The notes: generated by a model not told the origin, from the sequence alone. 27,083 bases of DNA from an uncultured Oscillibacter sp. (GCA_910579435.1 CAJTVF010000035.1:1-27083); one strand, 5' to 3'; shown: positions 1 to 7,934, counted from the stretch's first letter. A program made the numbers and translations.

Positions 1-91
1 TGCCGCACCCTGGCAGGTATTGAAAAAAGAGGGTCTACCGATTTTTATTCGGTAGACCCTCTCATTTTTTTAAACCGCCAGGTTAGCGGCA
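1..91. terminator. Bidirectional terminator hairpin nested in two outer helices
   Basis: A perfect 13-bp hairpin (28-40 with 50-62, 9-nt loop) is preceded by an A-run and followed by a T-run (65-70), which is the shape of an intrinsic terminator on either strand. Two further helices enclose it: TGCCGC (1-6) with GCGGCA (86-91), and CCTGGC (9-14) with GCCAGG (77-82). What it terminates lies outside the window on the left; on the minus strand it could end the transcript of the DUF3298 gene. The outer helices are unusual for a plain terminator. Confidence 0.75.
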
Positions 92-278
92 GCGAGGAGA
101 GACGGACAGTCCTTTCATCAACCCCCAAAACCCCCGCTCGCACTACGCCGCGGACTGGAGACTTGCATGTCATACAGTCTGTACTATGCCGCGCCCCCGT
201 TTTCTCTCTTCCACCGTGCACGGCGCATTCTCTCTTTTCGCAAAAGAGAGAATGGGGGGTGCATTGGACCAGCCATCT
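92..278. other. Gene-free stretch with a 13-bp hairpin
   Basis: I see no gene here. The one clear structure is a perfect 13-bp inverted repeat with a 3-nt loop (226-238 with 242-254), just downstream of the stop codon of the minus-strand gene. It has no T-run on either side, so it is not a standard terminator; it may stabilise the mRNA 3' end or be a dispersed intergenic repeat. Confidence 0.4.
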
Positions 279-977
279 TCATGGCTGAAATCTCCCCCGC
301 CCGTCAGGGCGAGCAAGACTCCCCTCCCCATAGGGCAGGACGAACACCGGCACCCCCTCCGACGCTGGGGCGATGGCGTACATGGGCCAGAAATAGGCCA
401 GCCCCTCCTCGGTCAGATAGAAATTCTGGGGGTTGAAACGCCGCCGGAGCTCCCGCCGCCAGTCCTCCCGCCAGCGGCCCGCCCCGGCCCGCTCCCGCCG
501 CCGGGCCTCCTCCTCCGCGTGGGCCAGGAGACGCTTTTTCCAGGCCGTCCCGGCGGGGAAGAAGTCCCGCAGGGGCACGGGGTAGCCCGCCGCCAGGTCC
601 CAGGTGTCCCCCCGCCGGGTCACCAGCGCCGGGCCGGGGCCCAGGACCTCCCGGACCTGGGTCCACACGCTCCACAGCCCGCCCTCATTGTATGTGACCT
701 GGTAAGAAAGCTCCGCCCGGAACGACGGCAGGGGCCGGCTGGCCTCCAGGGCCGTCCGGTACTCCGCCGCCGCCTGGGGCAGCAAACACCGCTCGCAATA
801 GCGCAGGAAGGAGCGGCACTGTAACTGGTAAAAGCGCTTGATCCGCCGGGCCGTCCGGTCCTTTTCCAGGGGCTCCGGCGCCTGCGCCGCCGCCGACAGC
901 ACCGGCACGCCCTCCACCGTCCATTCCCGCTCCGCCGCGAAGGGCACCGTCTCCAGGGCCTCCAGACGCTCTCCCAC
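279..977 (-). CDS. DUF3298 (RsiV-like) domain protein
   Basis: The product is about 232 residues. Its C-terminal part carries the DUF3298 signature (NFYLTEEGLAYFWPMY, then IAPASEGVPVFVLPY), a fold found in the extracellular part of RsiV-type anti-sigma proteins and in related secreted proteins. There is no signal peptide or membrane segment, so this copy appears cytoplasmic, which is odd for the fold. The frame runs upstream to a TTG at 1055 without a good ribosome site. I chose the GTG at 977 because AGGAG (986-990) sits 8 nt upstream; a GTG at 983 is too close to that site. The middle is rich in Arg and Tyr/Phe. The gene stands alone and is divergent from yerC. The function is unknown; the fold call is fairly secure. 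Confidence 0.75.
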   Translation of the reverse strand: MGERLEALETVPFAAEREWTVEGVPVLSAAAQAPEPLEKDRTARRIKRFYQLQCRSFLRYCERCLLPQAAAEYRTALEASRPLPSFRAELSYQVTYNEGGLWSVWTQVREVLGPGPALVTRRGDTWDLAAGYPVPLRDFFPAGTAWKKRLLAHAEEEARRRERAGAGRWREDWRRELRRRFNPQNFYLTEEGLAYFWPMYAIAPASEGVPVFVLPYGEGSLARPDGRGRFQP

Positions 978-1075
978 AGCCACCGCTCCTCTCTCCGTAT
1001 TTCTCCAGCTTATGCGCCGGAGGGGAGGGCGGTGACGGCGGGGAGCTTTTTTCAAAATTTTACTGAAAAGCCCCC

Positions 1076-1104
1076 TTTACTTTCACGCTCTGAAAGGTTA
1101 AAAT
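1076..1104 (+). promoter_or_regulatory. Sigma-A promoter of the yerC operon
   Basis: TTTACT (1076-1081) and TAAAAT (1099-1104) are separated by exactly 17 bp, about 35 bp ahead of the yerC start codon. It is the only good promoter-like pair before the operon. Confidence 0.6.
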
Positions 1105-1138
1105 AGGACTGTTGAAAACGACGACAGGAGGTCTCAGC

Positions 1139-1432
1139 GTGAAGATCGGCAAGAAAGAAAAAAGCGGCCAGCTCTACAAGGCCATTTTGCAGCTTCAAAA
1201 CGAGGAGGAGTGCTACCAGTTTTTTCAGGACCTTTGCACTGTGGCGGAGCTGCGGAGCATGGAGCAGCGCTTCGAGGTGGCCTCCCTGCTGGACGACGGC
1301 ATGATCTACAACGAGATTTTGGAGCGCACCGGCGCGTCCAGCGCCACCATCAGCCGGGTGAACCGCTCGCTGAACTACGGCACCGGGGCCTATGCCCAGC
1401 TCTTCGCCCGGATGAAGGACAGGCCGTCATGA
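1139..1432 (+). CDS. yerC: YerC/YecD family TrpR-related DNA-binding protein
   Basis: This is a 97-residue helical protein of the TrpR-like YerC/YecD family common in Firmicutes. The family has a Trp-repressor-type helix-turn-helix; here the segment IYNEILERTGASSATISRVN is the expected recognition unit. The GTG start at 1139 is chosen because AGGAGG (1126-1131) lies 7 nt upstream; the frame extends back to a TTG at 1112, but that would place the ribosome site inside the gene. The stop overlaps the next gene's ATG (ATGA), so the two are translationally coupled. The regulated target is not known from the sequence; family members are often near purine or DNA-metabolism genes. Confidence 0.85.
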   Translation: MKIGKKEKSGQLYKAILQLQNEEECYQFFQDLCTVAELRSMEQRFEVASLLDDGMIYNEILERTGASSATISRVNRSLNYGTGAYAQLFARMKDRPS

Positions 1433-2166
1433 GCGCCTACGGCGCCCTGGCCGCCAGCTATGACGGCCTGATGGCCGGCGGGGCCTACCGCCGCCGGGCG
1501 GCCTTTCTGGAGCGGAGGCTGAAAAAAAGCCCCATCCCCGTGGAGACGGTGCTGGACCTGGCCTGCGGCACGGGGACGATCGCCTGCCTGCTGGCGAAGA
1601 AGGGCTATGCGGTCATTGCCGCCGACGGGTCCGGGGAGATGCTGACCCAGGCGGCGGCGAAGGCGGCGGGCCTGGACCGCCCGCCCCTGTTCCTCCAGCA
1701 AGCCATGCCCAGGCTCCGCCTGGCCCAGCCGGTGGACGCGGTGGTCTCCACCCTGGACTCCCTGAACTACCTGACGGCGGAGCGGGACCTGCGGGAGACC
1801 TTCCGCCGGGTCCGCCGCTGGCTGAAGCCGGGCGGGCTGTTCCTCTTCGACGTGAACACGCCCTGCAAGCTCCGGCGGATGGACGGGCAGCTCTACATGG
1901 ACGAGACGGAGGAAGCCGTCTGCGTCTGGCGGACCTTTTTTTCGGAGAAGAAGCAGGCCTGCACCTACCAGGTGGACCTGTTCCGCCTCCGCCCAGACGG
2001 GGCATGGGACCGTTCCTTTGAGGAACACCGGGAGCGGGCCTGGAGCGAGGAGGAGCTGCGAAGCTGCCTGCGCGGGGCGGGCTTTTTCTCCGTAAGGCTG
2101 ACGGGGGACCTGACGGACAAGCCCCCGAGGCCGGAGGAGGACCGCTGGCAATTTGAAGCGAAATGA
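1429..2166 (+). CDS. Class I SAM-dependent methyltransferase
   Basis: The 245-residue protein has a class I Rossmann methyltransferase fold. Motif I is VLDLACGTGTIACLLAKKG near residue 42, motif II is the acidic end VIAADGS, and the post-motif segment WLKPGGLFLFDVNTP is typical of small-molecule methyltransferases (Methyltransf_25/YqeM-like). The ATG at 1429 overlaps the yerC stop by 4 bp. The stop is 10 bp before the hslO ATG and overlaps its ribosome site, so the three genes form one operon. The substrate cannot be read from the sequence. Confidence 0.85.
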   Translation: MSAYGALAASYDGLMAGGAYRRRAAFLERRLKKSPIPVETVLDLACGTGTIACLLAKKGYAVIAADGSGEMLTQAAAKAAGLDRPPLFLQQAMPRLRLAQPVDAVVSTLDSLNYLTAERDLRETFRRVRRWLKPGGLFLFDVNTPCKLRRMDGQLYMDETEEAVCVWRTFFSEKKQACTYQVDLFRLRPDGAWDRSFEEHRERAWSEEELRSCLRGAGFFSVRLTGDLTDKPPRPEEDRWQFEAK

Positions 2167-2176
2167 AGGAGAATCT

Positions 2177-3055
2177 ATGAGCGACCAATTGATCCGGGCC
2201 ATCTCCCAGGACGGCCTGATTAAAGTCTCCGCCGTGTCCACCCGGGACCTGACGGAGCGGGCCCGGCAGATCCACAAGACCCTGCCGGTGGCCACGGCGG
2301 CCCTGGGCCGCCTTCTGGCGGCGGCTTCCATGATGGGCAGCGCCCTGAAGGAGGAAGCCGCCAGCATTACCCTGCAAATCAAGGGCGGCGGTCCCCTGGG
2401 AACCCTGCTGGCGGTGTCGGACCACGAGGGCAGCGTCCGGGGCACGGTGGAGCACCCCGCCGTAGACCTCCCCCTCCGGGAGGACGGGAAGCTGGACGTG
2501 GGCACCGCCGTGGGAAACCAGGGGACCCTGACGGTGATCCGGGACCTGCGGATGAAGGAGCCCTATGTGGGCAGCGTGGGCCTCCTCTGGGGGGAAATCG
2601 CCGAGGACGTGGCGTTGTACTTTGTGGAAAGCGAGCAGATTCCCACGGCCTGCGGCCTGGGGGTGCTGGTGGACCGGGACCAGAGCGTCCTCTCCGCGGG
2701 AGGCTACCTGGTGCAGATGCTCCCCGGCGCGGGGGAGGAGACGGCGGAACAGCTGGAGGCGTCCCTCCGGGCGGCGAAGCCGGTGACGGAGCTCCTGAGG
2801 GCCGACCCGGACCCGGAGGCCCTGCTGCGCGCCGCCCTGCCGGGCCTGGAGCTGGAGATTCTGGAAAAGCGGCCCATTGAATACCGCTGCGATTGCAGCC
2901 GGGAGCGGATGGAGCGGGCCCTCATCAGCCTGGGCCGGGAGGAGCTGCGGGCCATGATCGCCGAGCAGGGCGGCGCGGAGCTGACCTGCCGCTTCTGCGA
3001 CAATGTGCAGACGTTCTCCCGGGAGGACCTGGAGGCCCTGCTGGCCTGCCGCTGA
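2177..3055 (+). CDS. hslO: Hsp33 redox-regulated chaperone
   Basis: Hsp33 is a cytoplasmic holdase chaperone switched on by oxidation, when its zinc-bound cysteines form disulfides. The 292-residue protein shows the usual N-terminal core (residues 1 to about 230) and the C-terminal redox switch with CDC followed by CRFC, the CxC and CxxC zinc ligands. Length and motif order match the family. ATG 2177 follows AAGGAG (2166-2171); an earlier in-frame ATG at 2153 would overlap the methyltransferase further and lacks this site. It is the last gene of the yerC operon, followed by a 490-bp gene-free region. Confidence 0.95.
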   Translation: MSDQLIRAISQDGLIKVSAVSTRDLTERARQIHKTLPVATAALGRLLAAASMMGSALKEEAASITLQIKGGGPLGTLLAVSDHEGSVRGTVEHPAVDLPLREDGKLDVGTAVGNQGTLTVIRDLRMKEPYVGSVGLLWGEIAEDVALYFVESEQIPTACGLGVLVDRDQSVLSAGGYLVQMLPGAGEETAEQLEASLRAAKPVTELLRADPDPEALLRAALPGLELEILEKRPIEYRCDCSRERMERALISLGREELRAMIAEQGGAELTCRFCDNVQTFSREDLEALLACR

Positions 3056-3091
3056 GGGCGTGGCTTGATGAAGCGAGGAGAACTGCTTTCA

Positions 3092-3177
3092 TAAACTTAT
3101 AAGGGTGCCGCCGGCAGACGGCTTGTCCCTAAAGTTTAGTCGGGAATGACCGCACTCTTGGACGGGGGGCGGTTATT
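3092..3177 (+). ncRNA. Structured leader-like region: interrupted helix plus terminator-like hairpin
   Basis: Three stacked helices form one arm: 3092-3098 with 3132-3138, 3102-3105 with 3127-3130, and 3107-3110 with 3119-3122. A second hairpin follows, 3145-3153 with 3169-3177 (9 bp including one G-T), then a pyrimidine-rich TCCTTTT. That resembles an aptamer-like arm followed by a terminator, or simply the hslO operon terminator. I do not recognise a riboswitch family. Confidence 0.4.
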
Positions 3178-3200
3178 TCCTTTTGCAAAACGGGATAAAG

Positions 3201-3290
3201 TTACCACAGTTGAAAAGAATCCAACGGATTCTTTTCAACACAGCGCGGGTATACCGCGCAGTGGGCCGCGAATGCGGCTTTCTGTGGTGA
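3201..3290. other. Compact cloverleaf (four-way junction) of perfect helices
   Basis: A 9-bp closing helix (3201-3209 with 3282-3290) encloses three hairpins: a 13-bp hairpin with a 3-nt loop (3210-3222 with 3226-3238), a 6-bp hairpin with loop GTATA (3243-3248 with 3254-3259), and a 5-bp hairpin with loop GAAT (3265-3269 with 3274-3278). Only 12 nt at the junction are unpaired. It is not a tRNA: the closing helix and arms have the wrong sizes and there is no T-arm motif. It may be a structured RNA or a palindromic dispersed repeat; the strand is undetermined. More hairpins follow at 3309-3323 and 3330-3345. Confidence 0.55.
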
Positions 3291-3499
3291 ACTTCATAGG
3301 AAACGCACAGGCGCTTTGCGCCTCGGCGGGCCTCGGGCCGGAGGCGGCGGGGCGTGAAGGCCGGGCGGCGTTGACAAGGCTGCGGATTTGGAGGAGATCA
3401 TAGGGGTTCCCGGTCTTCCCGCTGGCACCCTGAAGATGGGCTTTGCCGGCTGTTTGGATGTTCTTTCTCTTCTCCGGGGTTTCTTTTTCCGCCCGGCCG

Positions 3500-3508
3500 T
3501 GCTATACT
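3500..3508 (+). promoter_or_regulatory. Extended -10 promoter of the proB operon
   Basis: TGCTATACT is an extended -10 (TGn plus TATACT) placed so that transcription would start near 3515, giving a 29-nt leader with GGGAGG (3532-3537) 6 nt before the proB ATG. The -35 side (TTTCTT at 3480-3485, 17 bp away) is poor, as is common for extended -10 promoters. Confidence 0.6.
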
Positions 3509-3543
3509 GAGGCATATCATGCCCGTGGGGCGGGAGGCGGCTT

Positions 3544-4359
3544 ATGAACGAACAAAAACGGCGGGTGGTGGTCAAGGTGGGCACCTCCACCCTGACCCAC
3601 AGCTCCGGCAGTCTGGACCTCAGGAGCATGGAGCGGCTGGTCCGGGTGCTGGCGGACCTCAGCGGCGGCGGGCACGAGGTCATTCTGGTGACCTCCGGGG
3701 CCATCGCCGTGGGTACGGCCCGGATGGGCCTGGACGAGCGGCCCCGGGCCCTGCGGATGAAACAGGCCGCCGCCGCCGTGGGCCAGTGCCGGATGATGCA
3801 CATTTACGACAAGCTGTTCTCCGAGTACAACTGCACTGTGGCCCAAATCCTTCTCACCGGGGAGGACGTGGAGGACCCCGTGCGGGCGGAGCATTTGAAG
3901 AATACCTTTACCAGTCTCCTGGAGCTGGGGATTCTCCCGGTGGTGAACGAAAACGACTCCGTGTCCTCCGCCGAGATTGAGACGGGACACCACAAGGTCC
4001 TGGGGGACAACGACACCCTCTCCGCCATTGTGGCGGAGCTCTGCGGGGCGGACCTGCTGGTCCTCCTCAGCGACATCGACGGGCTCTATGACGCGGACCC
4101 CAAGAAGAACCCCCAGGCGAAGCTCCTCCACCAGGTGGCGGAGCTGACGCCGGAGATTTTGGAAATGGCCGGAGGCGCGGGCACCTGGCGGGGCACCGGC
4201 GGCATGGCCACGAAGCTCTCCGCCGCCCGAATCGCCATGGAGGCCGGGTGCGACATGGTGATTACCAACGGCCAGCGGCCGGAGGACCTCTACGGCATCG
4301 TGGAGGGCGGGGACGTCGGGACCCGGTTCATCGCTGCGGGAAAGGGAGGCGCCCTGTGA
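3544..4359 (+). CDS. proB: Glutamate 5-kinase
   Basis: ProB phosphorylates glutamate to gamma-glutamyl phosphate, the first committed step of proline synthesis in the cytoplasm. The 271-residue protein is an amino-acid kinase domain: RRVVVKVGTSTLT at the N-terminus (ATP-binding Lys/Gly), VILVTSGAIAVG, the glutamate-site segment VVNENDSV, LGDNDTLSAIVA and LLSDIDGLYDADP. It ends after the kinase domain and lacks the C-terminal PUA domain of E. coli ProB, as in many Firmicutes. ATG 3544 follows GGGAGG by 6 nt. The stop overlaps the GTG of the acetyltransferase (GTGA). Feedback control by proline is known for the family; nothing in the leader shows control by proline. Confidence 0.96.
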   Translation: MNEQKRRVVVKVGTSTLTHSSGSLDLRSMERLVRVLADLSGGGHEVILVTSGAIAVGTARMGLDERPRALRMKQAAAAVGQCRMMHIYDKLFSEYNCTVAQILLTGEDVEDPVRAEHLKNTFTSLLELGILPVVNENDSVSSAEIETGHHKVLGDNDTLSAIVAELCGADLLVLLSDIDGLYDADPKKNPQAKLLHQVAELTPEILEMAGGAGTWRGTGGMATKLSAARIAMEAGCDMVITNGQRPEDLYGIVEGGDVGTRFIAAGKGGAL

Positions 4360-4961
4360 CGGAACGGGAAAAAATGCAGGCGGGCCTGCTGTACGACTGC
4401 GGGGATGCGGAGCTGCTGGCCCAGTGGCACAAAGCGAAGGACCTGGTCCGGGACTACAACCGGACGGACTCCCGGGACCTGGCGGAAAAGGACCGGATTC
4501 TCTCGGCACTGCTGGGCGGACGGGGAAAGAGCCTGTGGATTACGCCGCCGTTTTTTGTGGATTACGGCTGCAACATTTTCTTCGGGGACAACTGCGAGGT
4601 CAACCTCAATTGCGTCTTTTTGGACAGCGGGCGAATTACCGTGGGGGACAACGCCCTCATCGCGCCCTGCGTGCAGATTTACACCGCCTTCCACCCGGCC
4701 TGCCCGGCGGACCGCTTCGGCGAACCGAAGGAGGACGGCTCCTTCGGCTTCTGCAAGACCCTGACGGCCCCGGTGACCATCGGGGACAATGTGTGGATCG
4801 GAGGCGGGGCGGTCATCCTGCCCGGCGTGACCATCGGGGACAACGTGGCCATCGGCGCGGGCAGCGTGGTCGCCAAGGACATTCCAAGCGATACCATCGC
4901 GCTGGGGAACCCCTGCCGGGCGGTGCGGGAAAACCGCCCGGGGGAAGCGGAAAGGAGATAA
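4356..4961 (+). CDS. Sugar O-acetyltransferase (maltose/galactoside type)
   Basis: This 201-residue protein is a left-handed beta-helix acetyltransferase of the LacA/Maa group, which moves acetyl from acetyl-CoA to a sugar or similar alcohol. The N-terminal MTEREKMQAGLLYD segment is the Mac domain. Hexapeptide repeats run from about residue 70 to the end (IFFGDNC, ITVGDNA, VTIGDNVWIGGGAVILPGV). The catalytic His is His113 in YTAFHPACPADR. The GTG start at 4356 fits the family N-terminus and has GGGAGG (4344-4349) 6 nt upstream; it overlaps the proB stop. Its place between proB and proA is unusual and does not show a role in proline synthesis. Confidence 0.88.
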   Translation: MTEREKMQAGLLYDCGDAELLAQWHKAKDLVRDYNRTDSRDLAEKDRILSALLGGRGKSLWITPPFFVDYGCNIFFGDNCEVNLNCVFLDSGRITVGDNALIAPCVQIYTAFHPACPADRFGEPKEDGSFGFCKTLTAPVTIGDNVWIGGGAVILPGVTIGDNVAIGAGSVVAKDIPSDTIALGNPCRAVRENRPGEAERR

Positions 4962-4965
4962 GACC

Positions 4966-6213
4966 ATGACGGCATTGCAGGAACAGGGACGGCTGGCGAA
5001 GGCGGCGGCTTATGTGCTGGCCGCCGCCGGGACGGCGAAGAAGAACGCCGCCCTGGAGGCCATCGCGGACATCTTGACGGAGCGGCGGGGAGAGTGGCTC
5101 TCCGCCAACGCCCAGGACGTGGCCGCCGCCAGGGAGGCGGGGATGCGCCCCGCCATGCTGGACCGGCTGACCTTGACGGAGGAGCGGGTTTCCGGCATTG
5201 TGGAGGCCGTGCGGCAGGTCGCTGCCCTGCCGGACCCCATCGGGAAGGTGGACAAGATGGAGACCCGGCCCAACGGGCTGATCATCGGGCGGCGGCGGGT
5301 GCCCCTGGGGGTAGCGGCCATCATCTTCGAGGCCCGGCCCAACGTCACCGTGGACGCGGCGGCGCTGTGCCTGAAATCCGGCAACGTGTGCATCCTCCGG
5401 GGAGGCAAGGAGGCCATCCGCTCCAACCGGAAGGCGGCGGAGCTGATGCGCCTGGCCCTGGAGCGGGCCGGGCTTCCGGCGGACTGCGTGTCCCTGGTCC
5501 AGGACACCAGCCGGGAGACCGCCGGCGAGCTGATGCACCTGGACGGGTATGTGGACGTGCTGATTCCCCGGGGCGGCGCGGGGCTGATCCGGGCCGTGGC
5601 GAAGGAGGCCAGCGTCCCCGTGATCCGGACCGGGGAGGGCGTGTGCCACATCTACGTGGACGATGAGGCGGATTTGGACATGGGGGCCAAGATCCTCTAC
5701 AACGCCAAGTGTTCCCGGCCCTCCGTGTGCAACGCGGCGGAGTGCCTGCTGGTCCAGGAGGACGTGGCGGAGGCGTTTTTAAAAAAGGCCGTGCCCCTGC
5801 TGGATCAGCACCAGGTGGAGCTGCGGTGCGATGAAAGGGCGCTGGCAATTCTGGGGGACCGGGCGGTTCCGGCGGCGGAGAGCGACTGGGACGCGGAGTA
5901 TGAGGACTACATTCTGGCGGTGCGGACGGTTAGGGATATGGAGGAGGCCGTCGCTTTTATCAACGCCCACGGAACCGGGCACTCGGAGGCCATCATTACC
6001 GCCAACTATTTCAAGGCCCAGAGGTTCCTGAACGAGGTGGACGCGGCGGCGGTGTATGTCAACGCCTCCACCCGGTTCACCGACGGCGGAGAGTTCGGCC
6101 TGGGGGCGGAAATCGGCATCTCCACCCAGAAGATGCACGCCCGGGGGCCCATGGGGCTGGAGGAATTGACCAGCTGCAAGTACGTGATTTACGGCGAGGG
6201 ACAGGTGCGCTGA
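4966..6213 (+). CDS. proA: Gamma-glutamyl phosphate reductase
   Basis: ProA reduces gamma-glutamyl phosphate to glutamate semialdehyde with NADPH, the second proline step. The 415-residue protein is an aldehyde-dehydrogenase-fold enzyme of normal length. It shows PLGVAAIIFEARPNVTVDA, LKSGNVCILRGGKEA, DVLIPRGGAGLI and the catalytic Cys255 in KCSRPSVCNAAECLLV. AAAGGAG ends 8 nt before ATG 4966, and the gap from the acetyltransferase stop is only 4 bp, so it lies in the same operon. ProB and ProA are thought to channel the unstable acyl phosphate. Confidence 0.96.
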   Translation: MTALQEQGRLAKAAAYVLAAAGTAKKNAALEAIADILTERRGEWLSANAQDVAAAREAGMRPAMLDRLTLTEERVSGIVEAVRQVAALPDPIGKVDKMETRPNGLIIGRRRVPLGVAAIIFEARPNVTVDAAALCLKSGNVCILRGGKEAIRSNRKAAELMRLALERAGLPADCVSLVQDTSRETAGELMHLDGYVDVLIPRGGAGLIRAVAKEASVPVIRTGEGVCHIYVDDEADLDMGAKILYNAKCSRPSVCNAAECLLVQEDVAEAFLKKAVPLLDQHQVELRCDERALAILGDRAVPAAESDWDAEYEDYILAVRTVRDMEEAVAFINAHGTGHSEAIITANYFKAQRFLNEVDAAAVYVNASTRFTDGGEFGLGAEIGISTQKMHARGPMGLEELTSCKYVIYGEGQVR

Positions 6214-6216
6214 GGC

Positions 6217-7089
6217 ATGGCGGATTTGAAGGAGCTGCTGCGCTCCCTGGCCCGGAACGCCGTCCGGCTGGACATCGGGACCGGGGAGGGGCCAATCGTC
6301 GGGCGGTTCGGCGGCATGCCGGACGTGCCGGAGGGATTTGAATGGCCCTGGTTTGAAACGGACACCTATCTCGACGGCGAGGTGAAGCCCCGGCCCCTGG
6401 CCTTTCTGGCCCAGTTCGACTGCGCCGCCCTGGCCCCTCTGGACCGGGACAGCCTTTTGCCCCGGGAGGGCGTGCTGTCCTTTTTCTACGAGGCCGTTTC
6501 CCAACGCTGGGGCTTCGACCCGAAGGATGGGGGCTGCGCCCGGGTGTACTGGTTTCCGGACAAGGCCGTTTTGCGCCCGGCGGCGTTCCCGGAGGATTTG
6601 GAGGAATACTGCCGCTTCCCGTCCCTGTCCATCCGGGGGCGGGCGGCAAACGAGTTCCCGGGCTATGAGGAGTTTGCCGCCCTGCCGGACCTTCTGGTAC
6701 CCTGCCGGGGGAAAGGCCAGAACCCCTGGAAGGTCTTCGAAGAACTCCGGGCCTCACTGCCGGCCTATGAGGAGGCCCCGCCTCCCTGGCACCGCCTCCT
6801 GGGCTGGCCCGGCATCGTCCAGAGCTGTATGGCCCAGGATTGTGCCCTGGTCAGCCGGGGGTACTATACGGGCTGCGGCTGCCGGGACATCCCGGAGGGG
6901 GTCCTCAAGGAAACGGAGAGGGCGTTCCTGGACGAGTGGCGTCTGCTGCTCCAGCTGGACAGCGGCGTTTCCGTGGGGGGCTTCTCCCTGGAGTTCGGGG
7001 ACAGCGGCAGCATCTATTTTTATATTCGGAAAGAGGACCTGGCCGCCCGGCGGTTTGACCGGGTGTGGCTGGTCCTTCAATGCTGTTAA
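6217..7089 (+). CDS. DUF1963 (YwqG-like) protein
   Basis: The 290-residue cytoplasmic protein has the DUF1963/YwqG pattern: an early segment with GRFGGMPDVPEGFEWP, then PLAFLAQFDC, LPREGVLSFFYE and a late HRLLGWPGIVQ segment. The family is widespread but has no established activity. The start is only 3 bp after the proA stop and has just a weak GAGG ahead of it, so translation is probably coupled to proA. Its place between proA and proC is likely incidental to proline synthesis. The last residues (VLQCC) end 14 bp before proC. Confidence 0.8.
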   Translation: MADLKELLRSLARNAVRLDIGTGEGPIVGRFGGMPDVPEGFEWPWFETDTYLDGEVKPRPLAFLAQFDCAALAPLDRDSLLPREGVLSFFYEAVSQRWGFDPKDGGCARVYWFPDKAVLRPAAFPEDLEEYCRFPSLSIRGRAANEFPGYEEFAALPDLLVPCRGKGQNPWKVFEELRASLPAYEEAPPPWHRLLGWPGIVQSCMAQDCALVSRGYYTGCGCRDIPEGVLKETERAFLDEWRLLLQLDSGVSVGGFSLEFGDSGSIYFYIRKEDLAARRFDRVWLVLQCC

Positions 7090-7103
7090 AAAGGGGATTC
7101 ATC

Positions 7104-7928
7104 ATGATCAAGGACAGAGTTTTCAGCGGCGCCAAGCTGGGCTTTATCGGCGTGGGGAACATGGGCGGAGCCCTGGTCCGGGCCGCCCGGAAGAACACGC
7201 CTTCCACCGCCATCTGCGTTGCCAACCGCTCTCCGGAGAAGGCGAAGGCACTGGCAGATGAAATCCCCTGCCGGGTGAAGTCCAATGCGGAAATTGCCGC
7301 CTGGGCGGATTATATCGTTCTGGGCGTCAAGCCCCAGATGATGGGGGCCCTGCTGGCGGAGATCGGCCCGGAGCTGAGCGCCCGGAAGGACCGCTTCGTC
7401 CTGGTCTCCATGGCGGCGGGGCTGAGCATCGCGGATATTCAGGAGATGGCGGGGGGAAGCTATCCCGTTCTCCGCATCATGCCCAACACCCCCTGCTCCA
7501 TCGGGGAGGGGATGGCGCTCTACACCTCCGGCCCCGGCGTGACGGGGGACGAGGAGCGGATCTTCCTGGAGGCCATGGCCGGGGCGGGGCGCTTCTCCCC
7601 CATCCCGGAGGCGCTGATGGACGCGGGCAGCGCCGTGGCGGGCTGCGGCCCGGCCTTTGTGGACCTCTTTGTAGAGGCCCTGGCGGACGGCGGCGTGGCC
7701 TGCGGCCTCCCCCGGGCCCAGGCTTTGGAGTTCGCCGCCCAGATGGTTCTGGGGGCCGCCCGGCTGATTCTGGAGAGCGGGAAGCACCCGGGAGAGCTGA
7801 AGGACGCGGTCTGCTCCCCCGGCGGGTCCACCATCCAGGGCGTGCGGAGGCTGGAGGAGGCGGGCTTCCGGGGGGCGGTGATGGGCGCGGTGATCGCCGC
7901 CTGTGAAAAGAACGGGAATTTGAAGTGA
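7104..7928 (+). CDS. proC: Pyrroline-5-carboxylate reductase
   Basis: ProC reduces pyrroline-5-carboxylate to proline with NAD(P)H and completes the pathway begun by proB and proA upstream. The 274-residue protein has the N-terminal Rossmann motif GFIGVGNMGGALV, the mid-segment YIVLGVKPQMM, the substrate-site segment RIMPNTPCSIGEGM, and the C-terminal helical dimer domain with AGCGPAFVDLFVEAL and DAVCSPGGSTIQGV. All match the family. ATG 7104 follows AAGGGGA by about 7 nt. It is the last gene of the operon, with hairpins right after the stop. Confidence 0.96.
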   Translation: MIKDRVFSGAKLGFIGVGNMGGALVRAARKNTPSTAICVANRSPEKAKALADEIPCRVKSNAEIAAWADYIVLGVKPQMMGALLAEIGPELSARKDRFVLVSMAAGLSIADIQEMAGGSYPVLRIMPNTPCSIGEGMALYTSGPGVTGDEERIFLEAMAGAGRFSPIPEALMDAGSAVAGCGPAFVDLFVEALADGGVACGLPRAQALEFAAQMVLGAARLILESGKHPGELKDAVCSPGGSTIQGVRRLEEAGFRGAVMGAVIAACEKNGNLK

Positions 7929-7934
7929 GCAAGG

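Noticed and set aside
186..824. Long open frame on the plus strand opposite the DUF3298 gene
   Set aside because: Pro/Arg/Gly-rich translation typical of the antisense of a GC-rich gene; no ribosome site or family match.
3243..3264. T-box-like GGGTATACCGCG segment upstream of proB
   Set aside because: It resembles the T-box AGGGTGGNACCGCG but lacks the GTGG core, the specifier stem and a following terminator; it is explained as one arm of the cloverleaf.
3371..3404. TTGACA at 3371 as the proB promoter
   Set aside because: No acceptable -10 box lies 16-18 bp downstream; the extended -10 at 3500-3508 is better placed.
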